A DNA stretch of 11,647 nucleotides, taken from positions 1 through 11,647 of the forward strand of contig JAEYYE010000015.1 of NCBI GenBank assembly GCA_023430945.1, given 5' to 3'. The translations under genes were made by a program, and so were the position numbers. The notes beneath the pieces were generated by a model. The model was not told where the DNA came from, did not search any database, and saw only the letters and a list, made by a program, of their open reading frames with translations. Shown here one piece after another: positions 1-6,695 of the stretch. Each line of letters begins with the position of its first letter. Positions within the stretch are counted from its first letter, which is position 1. This DNA comes from Bacteroidota bacterium. Its GTDB lineage: Bacteria > Bacteroidota > Bacteroidia > Flavobacteriales_F > PHOS-HE28.

Positions 1-1599
1 AATCAATTCCGATCGCACACCGATACGGAAGTGATCCTCCGGCTGTTCATGTTGAAAGGACCGGACTTTCTGCACGACCTGAACGGATTCTTCGCACTCG
101 CGATCCATGATGCGGAAACGGATGACCTTTTCATCGCGCGCGACCGGTTCGGTGTGAAACCGTTGCTTTGGTCGATCTACGAAGGCCGCTTGCTCTTCGG
201 TAGTGAACTGCGCACATTGGCGGCGTTCGGCATCGATCCGGCCATCGATCCGGTCTCGCTGCGCATGTACTTCGTGCATCATTACATCCCTGCGCCACAT
301 TCGATCCATTCCGGCGTGAACAAACTGCTGCCCGGGCATTCGATCACCGTGAAGCATGGCAAGGTCAATGTGGATCGATGGTTCTCCGTGAAGCAGGCTG
401 CGCGCGAGGCGAAGAACATCGCCGATCCGATCGGCGTTGTACAACGGCTTCTGGATCACGCGGTGAAGATCCGCCTGATCAGCGATGTTCCGATCGGAAC
501 TTTCCTCAGTGGCGGGCTTGATAGCAGCATCATTTCCGCGCTCGCGAAGAAGCATAAACCCGATCTGCGTACGTTCAGCATCGGCTTCACCAACAAGTAT
601 TTTGATGAGAGCGAATATGCTCATGCTGTAGCTAAGCACATCGGTTCCGATCACACCACGTTCACGTTGACGCTCGATGATCTGGCGGAGAACTACGAGG
701 CTTTCCTCTCGATCATCGATGAACCTTTCGCCGACAGCAGCGCGCTTCCCTCCTATCTGCTGAACAAATTCACGCGGCAACATGTGGTGGTGGCGCTGAG
801 CGGTGATGGCGCCGACGAGATCTTTGGCGGTTACCGGAAGCACCAGGCGGAATTGCGTACGCGGCAACCCGGGATCAGGGAACAGATGGTGATGATGGGC
901 GCACCGATCTGGTCCATCATGCCGCATTCACGGAACAATCCGCTGGCCGATCGCTTCCGCCAGCTCGATCGTTTCGCGAAAGTCGCCGGGCTCACCTTTG
1001 AGGAACGTTATCTGCAGCTCGCCGCATTCGAGAAGGAGGAGATCGTGGACGGATTGATCGGCGAATTGGAAGAGCGTGCGGAATGGAATGACCGACGTGC
1101 GGAGATGACCAAACCGTTGCGCGATGATCCGAGTTTGAACGGGCTGCTGCTGGCCGATCTGCACACCGTGCTCCCCAACGACATGTTATACAAGGTGGAT
1201 CTCACCAGCATGGCGCATGGCCTGGAAGTGCGCACTCCGTTCCTGGATCGCCGGCTGGTCTCGTACGCGTTCTCGCTTCCATCAGAAATGAAGTTCAAGC
1301 TGGGTAGTGGAAAGAAGATCCTGCGTGAGGCGTTCGGTGCCTTGCTTCCGCCGCAGATCCCTGCCCGGCCGAAAAAAGGGTTCGAAGTGCCTTTGCGCGG
1401 ACTTTTCATGGGTCCGCTGCGTTCGCTCATCCAGCGCTATTTCCAACCAGACCTGCTCAGGCAGGCCGGCATCGATCCGCAGGGTGCCGACGCGTTGCTT
1501 GCACGGCTGCGCGGCAATTCACCGGGAAGCTCTCAGGCAACCGTACATGCGTTGCTCGTCTACTTGGCGTGGTGGAAAAGGAACTTCGATCGAAATTGA
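1..1599 (+). CDS. asnB: Asparagine synthase (glutamine-hydrolysing), AsnB type, 5' end cut off by window
   Basis: The enzyme takes ammonia from glutamine and transfers it to an adenylated carboxylate (aspartate in true AsnB) in the cytoplasm. The reading frame is open from base 1, and the first codons (FRSHTDTEVIL) match the middle of the N-terminal glutaminase domain. The real start and the Cys2 nucleophile therefore lie upstream, with about 70-80 residues missing by comparison with the family. A GTG at base 31 is in frame but is not a credible start. Visible motifs are RDRFGVKPL of the glutaminase domain (139-165), the ATP-pyrophosphatase P-loop SGGLDSS (508-528), LSGDGADEIFGGY (796-834) and EVRTPFLDRR near 1225-1255. 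All are intact. The stop is TGA at 1597-1599, 30 bases before the glycosyltransferase gene. AsnB paralogues are common in polysaccharide clusters, where the acceptor may be a sugar acid or amino-acid substituent; whether this is such a paralogue or the housekeeping enzyme cannot be decided here. Confidence 0.93.
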   Translation, partial: NQFRSHTDTEVILRLFMLKGPDFLHDLNGFFALAIHDAETDDLFIARDRFGVKPLLWSIYEGRLLFGSELRTLAAFGIDPAIDPVSLRMYFVHHYIPAPHSIHSGVNKLLPGHSITVKHGKVNVDRWFSVKQAAREAKNIADPIGVVQRLLDHAVKIRLISDVPIGTFLSGGLDSSIISALAKKHKPDLRTFSIGFTNKYFDESEYAHAVAKHIGSDHTTFTLTLDDLAENYEAFLSIIDEPFADSSALPSYLLNKFTRQHVVVALSGDGADEIFGGYRKHQAELRTRQPGIREQMVMMGAPIWSIMPHSRNNPLADRFRQLDRFAKVAGLTFEERYLQLAAFEKEEIVDGLIGELEERAEWNDRRAEMTKPLRDDPSLNGLLLADLHTVLPNDMLYKVDLTSMAHGLEVRTPFLDRRLVSYAFSLPSEMKFKLGSGKKILREAFGALLPPQIPARPKKGFEVPLRGLFMGPLRSLIQRYFQPDLLRQAGIDPQGADALLARLRGNSPGSSQATVHALLVYLAWWKRNFDRN

Positions 1600-1629
1600 T
1601 GGCCTTTCCCTTGCGATCGCAAAATTGAT
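1588..1629. repeat. Imperfect direct repeat and 12-bp palindrome at the asnB / glycosyltransferase junction
   Basis: GATCGAAATTGAT (1588-1600), which contains the asnB stop codon, recurs 27 bases downstream as GATCGCAAAATTGAT (1615-1629), immediately before the next ATG. The two copies differ by a two-base insertion. Within the gap, TTGCGATCGCAA (1611-1622) is a perfect 12-bp palindrome containing GCGATCGC, an octamer found at four other places in the window. This could be a small duplication of the stop/start junction, or chance in a genome rich in GATC. No regulator is known to me for it. Confidence 0.4.
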
Positions 1630-2850
1630 ATGCCGCGTATCCTCAGGATCATAAATCGTTTCAACCTTGGCGGCCCCACGCACAATGCGGCCTATCTCAC
1701 GCGCCATATGCCTGCCGGTTTCGAGACTTTGCTCGTAGGTGGAAGCCAGGAGGATACGGAGGAAGGAAGCCATCACATATTACGTTCGATGGGGATCGAA
1801 CCCTTGATCCTGCCTGAATTACAACGTGAAGTGGCGCCATGGCGCGATAGGGAAGCTTACCGGAGAATAAAAGCATTGATCAAGGAATACAAGCCGGATA
1901 TTGTTCATACCCATGCGGCCAAAGCTGGTGCGGTAGGCAGAATGGCAGCTTCGGAATTGAACGTGAAGGTGATCGTGCATACTTTCCACGGACATGTATT
2001 CCATAGTTACTTCGGCCCGATCCGAACGGCTTTATACAAGAACATTGAAAGATATCTTGCAAGGATATCCTCGAAGATCGTCGCCATAAGTGAGAAGCAA
2101 AAGCAGGAATTGGTCGAAGAACACAGGATCTGTCCACCTGAAAAAGTGAACGTGATCCCATTGGGCTTCGATCTATCCCGTTTCCAGGAGGATCAACAGA
2201 AAAAGCGGGATCTTTTCAGAAGAATGTATGCCATTGCCGATGATGAGATCGCGATCGGGATCGTAGGCCGGTTGGTGCCGGTGAAGAACCACGCACTTTT
2301 CCTGAAAGTGATCGCTGAAGTGAAGCAACGGACCGATCGCAAGATCAGGGCGTTCATCGTGGGCGACGGCGAGGAGCGCGAACAGCTCGAGCAGCTAACC
2401 GACCGGCTTTCGATCAGCCGTACGAACGCACCTTATCTCAACGGCCGTGGCTTCAATGAACCTCCGATCGGAAAAATGCCGCACGCTACGATGACTTTCA
2501 CAAGCTGGCTCAAGGAAGTGGACATCGTGAACGCCGGGCTGGACATCGTGATGCTCACTTCGCTGAACGAGGGAACGCCCGTGAGCCTGATCGAAGCGCA
2601 GGCGGCGAACCGGCCGATCGTAAGCACGCGCGTGGGCGGCATCGAGAACGTGGTGATCCCCGGGCGCACGGCCCTGCTCAGCGAGACCGGTGATCTGCAA
2701 GGCCTGCGGGACCACCTTCTACGCCTGATCGGCGACGATGCGTTGCGCGAGGCCATGGGCCGCCATGGTTGGGACCATGTGAAGGACCGCTACCATTACA
2801 CCCGCCTGGTAAGTGATATGGCGGCCATGTACCGATCATTGCTCAATTGA
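1630..2850 (+). CDS. Glycosyltransferase family 4 (GT-B fold)
   Basis: This 406-residue retaining glycosyltransferase probably adds a sugar from a nucleotide-sugar donor to the lipid-linked oligosaccharide at the inner face of the cytoplasmic membrane. The N-terminal acceptor-side domain opens with INRFNLGGPTHNAAYL, typical of GT4 enzymes, and carries HGHVFHSYF near residues 119-127. The donor-side domain shows GRLVPVKNH (R214, K219) and the E(x7)E nucleotide-sugar motif NEGTPVSLIEAQ (E314, E322). Between these, residues about 261-287 form a Pro/Gly/Asn-rich insert where most GT4 proteins have only a short link. There is no signal peptide. ATG 1630 is chosen because the conserved N-terminus begins there. 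Base composition changes sharply inside the gene: 46% GC at 1861-2160 and 67% at 2521-2760 (hand counts), which may point to recombination. Donor, acceptor and linkage cannot be read from the sequence. Confidence 0.9.
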   Translation: MPRILRIINRFNLGGPTHNAAYLTRHMPAGFETLLVGGSQEDTEEGSHHILRSMGIEPLILPELQREVAPWRDREAYRRIKALIKEYKPDIVHTHAAKAGAVGRMAASELNVKVIVHTFHGHVFHSYFGPIRTALYKNIERYLARISSKIVAISEKQKQELVEEHRICPPEKVNVIPLGFDLSRFQEDQQKKRDLFRRMYAIADDEIAIGIVGRLVPVKNHALFLKVIAEVKQRTDRKIRAFIVGDGEEREQLEQLTDRLSISRTNAPYLNGRGFNEPPIGKMPHATMTFTSWLKEVDIVNAGLDIVMLTSLNEGTPVSLIEAQAANRPIVSTRVGGIENVVIPGRTALLSETGDLQGLRDHLLRLIGDDALREAMGRHGWDHVKDRYHYTRLVSDMAAMYRSLLN

Positions 2851-2878
2851 TCCCACCACCATGGGATACATACTTTTG
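2847..2878 (+). promoter_or_regulatory. Bacteroidota-type promoter (TTG-N21-TACTTTTG) ahead of the export lipoprotein gene
   Basis: TACTTTTG at 2871-2878 matches the Bacteroidota -7 element TAnnTTTG at every fixed position, and a TTG at 2847-2849 lies 21 bases upstream, within the usual spacing to the -33 element. Transcription would start near 2884-2886, a few bases before ATG 2888/2891, giving a nearly leaderless mRNA. No TAnnTTTG match occurs in any other intergenic gap here. The site supports the lipoprotein start used below and suggests that the Wza/Wzc part can be transcribed apart from asnB and the GT4 gene. Confidence 0.6.
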
Positions 2879-2887
2879 CCGCACATC

Positions 2888-3664
2888 ATGATGCGAACAC
2901 CCAAGTACCTGTGGCTGGCGTTGGTGCTGCTCACAGGGATCTTTTCCGGTTGCACGATCAACCGCGATATCATGTTCAAGACGCCCACGGACCTGGTCTA
3001 TGAACAAATGCCCGACACCAGTTCGCGGGAATTGATGATCCATGCGAACGATATCCTTTCGTTCCGGTTGTTCGCGAACGATGGGTTCAAGATGATCGAC
3101 CTCATCTCCGAAGGAGCTGGCCGCGATGCGCAATTCCTGAACCGGATGATCTTCAACTATACCGTGGAATTCGATGGCAAGGTGAAACTTCCGCTCCTGG
3201 GCCGTGTGGAGATCTCGGGAAAAACGATCCGCCAGGCGGAGATGGACCTCGAGGAGAAATACGCACAATTCTACAACCGCCCCTTCGTTCAACTATTGGT
3301 GGTGAACCGGCGGGTGGTGGTATTCCCCGGCGGTGGAGGCGATGCGAAAGTGGTGCAGTTGGAGAACAACAACACCACATTGTTGGAAGTGCTTGCCCTG
3401 GCAGGCGGAGTAAGCCGTCGCGGCGATGCCAGGAAAGTGAAGCTCTTCCGCCAGGATGCAGGTGGAAAAAGGCTGGTATACCAGTTCGATCTCTCAACGA
3501 TCGATGGATTGAAATACGCCGATATAGTGATGCAGGGGGACGATGTAGTGTACGTTCAACCCAACCCCGAACTTGCGCGGGAACTGCTCAACGACCTTAC
3601 ACCGGTGATCACCCTGCTCACCAGTATCGTATTGGTGATCGGCATCGTAAGAGGCTTCAACTAA
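2888..3664 (+). CDS. Wza-type polysaccharide export outer-membrane lipoprotein
   Basis: This 258-residue lipoprotein should form the outer-membrane/periplasmic export channel for the polysaccharide and dock with the Wzc-like protein encoded next. After MMRTPK comes a hydrophobic stretch ending in a lipobox, FSGC, with Cys22 as the likely lipidated residue. Residues about 50-140 resemble the polysaccharide biosynthesis/export domain (IHANDILSFRLFANDG; later GRVEISGKTIRQAE). One SLBB-like unit follows (VLALAGGVSRRGDARKVKLFR). The C-terminus is a hydrophobic helix (TPVITLLTSIVLVIGIVRG), the likely membrane-spanning segment. It is much shorter than E. coli Wza (379 aa), with one SLBB-like unit visible. 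In-frame starts at GTG 2813 (inside the GT4 gene) and ATG 2861 lie upstream of the promoter and would bury the signal peptide, so ATG 2888 or 2891 is preferred. The stop is 18 bases before the next gene. Confidence 0.88.
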   Translation: MMRTPKYLWLALVLLTGIFSGCTINRDIMFKTPTDLVYEQMPDTSSRELMIHANDILSFRLFANDGFKMIDLISEGAGRDAQFLNRMIFNYTVEFDGKVKLPLLGRVEISGKTIRQAEMDLEEKYAQFYNRPFVQLLVVNRRVVVFPGGGGDAKVVQLENNNTTLLEVLALAGGVSRRGDARKVKLFRQDAGGKRLVYQFDLSTIDGLKYADIVMQGDDVVYVQPNPELARELLNDLTPVITLLTSIVLVIGIVRGFN

Positions 3665-3682
3665 GGCGGCCAGAAGGCGGAA

Positions 3683-6139
3683 ATGCTCAGCGAAGACATC
3701 AGCCAGCGTAACCTCAACTTCGAGAGTTACAAGGAGCGGATCACGAACTTCAGCAACGAGTTCGAGCTGGGGCTTTTCCTGTACATCTTCAAGCGCAGCC
3801 TGATCTGGATCCTGCTGTGCATACTCACCGCTGCAGCGGCCGCAGCACTTTACCTGCGCTACACCGCGCCGATCTACGAATCGCGGGCGCTGCTGCAACT
3901 GCGCAAGACCAACACGGCCAACCAGGTGCTGAGCATGAACACCTTCGCCGAGGACCAGAACCTGCAGGCCGACGTGGAGCTCATGCGCTCGAAATTCTTC
4001 ATCTCCAAGGCGCTGAAGAAACTGCCGCTCGAAGTAAGCTACTTCAATCGCGGACAGATCCTCACCGAGGAATTCTACACGCATTCACCCGTTACGGTGA
4101 AGGATCTTTCGGTACACGACAGCACCATATTGGACATACCGATCTACCTGGACCTGAACCATCCACGGCGGATGGAGCTTAGCTATACGATCGGAACCCA
4201 ACCCTTCAAATTCGATCTGGACAGGCACGAGATCGTGCGCACGCCGCATTTCAGCTGCCTGATCAACATCACCGCCGAACACCTGATCTTCCAGGACGAT
4301 GCGCGCAACGTGTTCTACATGCGGATCAATTCGCACCAGGCGTTGCTCGATCGGTACAGCCAGAACATAAAGGTGAACATCGCCGATCCGAACGCGAAGA
4401 CCGTGGAGATCACCTGCCGGGACGAGAACCTGTTGCTCGCGCGTGATATCGCCCAGGCCATGGCCGAGAGCTTCATGTCCTACGATGTGGAGCGCCAGGG
4501 CGAAAGTGCCGAAAGCATAATCCAGTTCATCAGTTCGCAGAAGGATACGGTCTTCAACGAATTGCGCGAATCGGAATACCGGCTCCAGACCTTCAAGATG
4601 GAGAACCGTGTGGCCGATCTGGAACAACTCACACCGATCTACCTGGAAAGAAGCAGCACGTACGAGGATGAAATGGTGCGCCTCACCATGGACATCGAAC
4701 TGCTGAAGGAGATCGAGCGCGCCACCGACAAGCCGCTGCCGGAGATCAATGCGTTCGACCTGATGCCACTGTTGATCGGTACGCAGTTCCAGACCACGCT
4801 GGCCGGAATGATCACCACCATGCAGGACCTGCTGATGAAGCGCAATGCCATGAGCGTGGAAGCCACCGGCGAGAACATAACGGTGCAGGGCCTGGAACAC
4901 CAGATCGAGGTGCAGAAAAGCATGATCCTGGAAAGCATCCGCAACCTGCGCATGCGCGCCGAGGAACGGCGCCAGGAATTGAGCGATCACCTGGATGAAT
5001 TCGAGGCCGCCTTCCTCACCCTTCCCGAAAAGGAGCTGCAATACGCGCGGATCGAACGCATCTTCAGCATAAACGAAAAATACTACACGCAGCTGCTGGA
5101 AAAGGAGATCGAACACCGCATCAGCAAGGCCGGTTTCGTTCCCGAGAACCGCATACTCGAACAGGCCGACCTGCCTTCGGAACCGCTGAGCCCACGGAAG
5201 AACATGATCATCATAACCTACCTGATGACGGGGGTGATCATCAGCTTCATGATCGTACTGGTGCGCTACATCCTCCACGACAACATCACCTCACTGCACG
5301 ACATCGCGAAGCTCTCCAACGCGAGCATTGGAATTCTCGGCATGGTGCCGAAATACAAGAAGGAAATCCCCGTATCGCAGTTGCTGATCGACAAGAACCC
5401 CAAATCGCTGATCGCGGAAAGCTTCCGGAGCATCCGCACCAACCTGCAGTTCGTTGATAATTCGCCGGGCCCCAAGCTGATCGCGATCACAAGTACGATC
5501 TCGGGTGAAGGGAAGACCTTCGTGGCGATCAATCTCGCGGGCATCATCTCCTTCGGCGGAAAGAGCGTGATCATCCTCGATCTGGACATGCGCAAACCCA
5601 AGATCCACCTGGGTTTCGGCGTGGAGAACATCAAGGGCATGAGCACACTGTTGATCGCGAAGCACGATCTGCAGAGCTGCATCCAGCACAGCAGTTTGAA
5701 GGGACTCGATTTCATCACCGCCGGCCCGATCCCGCCCAATCCGTCGGAATTGATCATGAGCGAACGGATGAATTCGCTGTTGGAGGAATTGCGATCGATG
5801 TACGATGTGGTGCTGATCGATAATCCGCCGGTAGGGCTCGTGACGGACGGTATCCCAATGATCCAGCGCGCCGATTACCCGATCTACATCTTCCGATCGG
5901 ATTACAGCAAGAAGCAATTCGTGCAGAACGTGGACCGCTTGATCAACGAGAACAACATCACGCGCCTGAGCACGATCCTGAACGGAGTGGACATCGATCG
6001 GAACAAATACGGCTACAATTATGGCTACGGCTACGGCTACGGTTACGGCTATGGCGGCCAGGGATATGCCGGCGGTTATTACGAGGAAAAAGCACCGAAG
6101 CAGAAACGAACGATCCTCAGCTGGATCACAGGGCGGTAA
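3683..6139 (+). CDS. Wzc-type polysaccharide co-polymerase with C-terminal bacterial tyrosine kinase (BY-kinase)
   Basis: This 818-residue inner-membrane protein should control chain length and, through ATP-dependent autophosphorylation on tyrosines, the assembly state of the export complex. A first membrane helix lies near residues 35-55 (IWILLCILTAAAAAALYL). A large periplasmic Wzz-like region with coiled-coil stretches follows, ending in a GNVR-like segment (EHRISKAGFVPENRILEQA). A second helix spans about 509-531. The cytoplasmic kinase domain has Walker A SGEGKT (607-612, K611), Walker A' LDLDMRKP (D633, D635) and Walker B VLIDNPP (D713). The tail carries 11 tyrosines in residues 776-800, mostly as Gly-Tyr repeats, the presumed phosphoacceptor cluster. 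It is a single-chain fused kinase, unlike the split form of many Firmicutes. No matching phosphatase gene is in the window. The stop is 2 bases before rfbC, so coupled translation is likely. Confidence 0.94.
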   Translation: MLSEDISQRNLNFESYKERITNFSNEFELGLFLYIFKRSLIWILLCILTAAAAAALYLRYTAPIYESRALLQLRKTNTANQVLSMNTFAEDQNLQADVELMRSKFFISKALKKLPLEVSYFNRGQILTEEFYTHSPVTVKDLSVHDSTILDIPIYLDLNHPRRMELSYTIGTQPFKFDLDRHEIVRTPHFSCLINITAEHLIFQDDARNVFYMRINSHQALLDRYSQNIKVNIADPNAKTVEITCRDENLLLARDIAQAMAESFMSYDVERQGESAESIIQFISSQKDTVFNELRESEYRLQTFKMENRVADLEQLTPIYLERSSTYEDEMVRLTMDIELLKEIERATDKPLPEINAFDLMPLLIGTQFQTTLAGMITTMQDLLMKRNAMSVEATGENITVQGLEHQIEVQKSMILESIRNLRMRAEERRQELSDHLDEFEAAFLTLPEKELQYARIERIFSINEKYYTQLLEKEIEHRISKAGFVPENRILEQADLPSEPLSPRKNMIIITYLMTGVIISFMIVLVRYILHDNITSLHDIAKLSNASIGILGMVPKYKKEIPVSQLLIDKNPKSLIAESFRSIRTNLQFVDNSPGPKLIAITSTISGEGKTFVAINLAGIISFGGKSVIILDLDMRKPKIHLGFGVENIKGMSTLLIAKHDLQSCIQHSSLKGLDFITAGPIPPNPSELIMSERMNSLLEELRSMYDVVLIDNPPVGLVTDGIPMIQRADYPIYIFRSDYSKKQFVQNVDRLINENNITRLSTILNGVDIDRNKYGYNYGYGYGYGYGYGGQGYAGGYYEEKAPKQKRTILSWITGR
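6008..6082 (+). repeat. Hexanucleotide (GGYTAY) tract encoding the Gly-Tyr tail of the Wzc-like kinase
   Basis: Five consecutive GGYTAY units (6023-6052; three are exactly GGCTAC in a row) sit inside a longer tyrosine-rich stretch, giving 11 Tyr codons in 25 codons. Because the unit is six bases, gain or loss of copies keeps the frame and changes only the number of Tyr residues. Tract instability is inferred from this structure and has not been observed. Confidence 0.75.
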
Positions 6140-6141
6140 GC

Positions 6142-6687
6142 ATGGAAGTGAACATCACTCCGTTCGAGGGACTTATTGTTCTTAAGCCGCGCATCTTCAG
6201 CGATCATCGCGGGCATTTCCTGGAGACGTGGAACCGCAGCACGTTCCGGGCTTTGATCGGCAAGGAGATCGAATTCGTGCAGGACAATGAAAGCGTTTCG
6301 CAGCGGAACGTTCTCCGCGGACTTCATCTTCAATTGGAACCGCACGCACAAGGAAAGCTGATCCATGTGGTGAACGGAAGCGTGATCGATGTGGTGGTGG
6401 ATATACGCGATGGAAGTGCCACGTACGGAAGGCATTTCAAGATCACGCTCGATGCGGTGAAGAAAACGATGCTTTTCATTCCACCGGGTTTCGCTCACGG
6501 ATTCGTGGCTTTGGAAGACGATACGATCTTCGCGTACAAGTGCACGAAAAGCTATGATCACGGATCGGAAAGAACGATCCTTTGGAACGACCCCGATCTG
6601 GGGATCGATTGGGGCATCACCGATCCGATCATAAGTGGGAAGGATGCGCAGGGTATCCCGTTCCGCGGCGACTGGCGTTCGAAATAA
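6142..6687 (+). CDS. rfbC: dTDP-4-dehydrorhamnose 3,5-epimerase (RmlC/RfbC)
   Basis: This 181-residue cytoplasmic cupin enzyme inverts C3 and C5 of dTDP-4-dehydro-6-deoxy-D-glucose, the third step towards dTDP-L-rhamnose. Length and motifs fit the family closely: FSDHRGHF near the start, VLRGLHLQ with the catalytic His62, Lys72, VVVDIRDGSATYG (84-96), PPGFAHGF (114-121), Tyr132 and Tyr138 in AYKCTKSY, and Asp168 in SGKDAQ. These correspond to the His-Asp pair and tyrosines known in Salmonella RmlC (His63, Asp170, Tyr133, Tyr138). ATG 6142 follows the kinase stop by 2 bases, so the gene is very likely co-transcribed. The partner genes rmlA, rmlB and rmlD are not in the window and must lie elsewhere. 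A related 3- or 5-epimerase making another dTDP-deoxysugar is possible, but nothing visible argues for it. Confidence 0.93.
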   Translation: MEVNITPFEGLIVLKPRIFSDHRGHFLETWNRSTFRALIGKEIEFVQDNESVSQRNVLRGLHLQLEPHAQGKLIHVVNGSVIDVVVDIRDGSATYGRHFKITLDAVKKTMLFIPPGFAHGFVALEDDTIFAYKCTKSYDHGSERTILWNDPDLGIDWGITDPIISGKDAQGIPFRGDWRSK

Positions 6688-6695
6688 GGCTGAAG

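Noticed and set aside
31..33. GTG at base 31 as the start of asnB
   Set aside because: The ten codons before it already match the conserved glutaminase domain, so the gene runs off the left edge.
2813..2863. GTG 2813 or ATG 2861 as the start of the export lipoprotein
   Set aside because: Both lie upstream of the likely promoter element and would put charged or polar residues before the signal peptide; 2888/2891 gives a normal lipoprotein signal.
4085..5278. 397-codon open frame on the minus strand inside the kinase gene
   Set aside because: It lies wholly antisense to a clear Wzc-like gene; its His/Asp/Gln-rich composition is what reverse reading of GC-rich codons gives, and no domain is recognisable.
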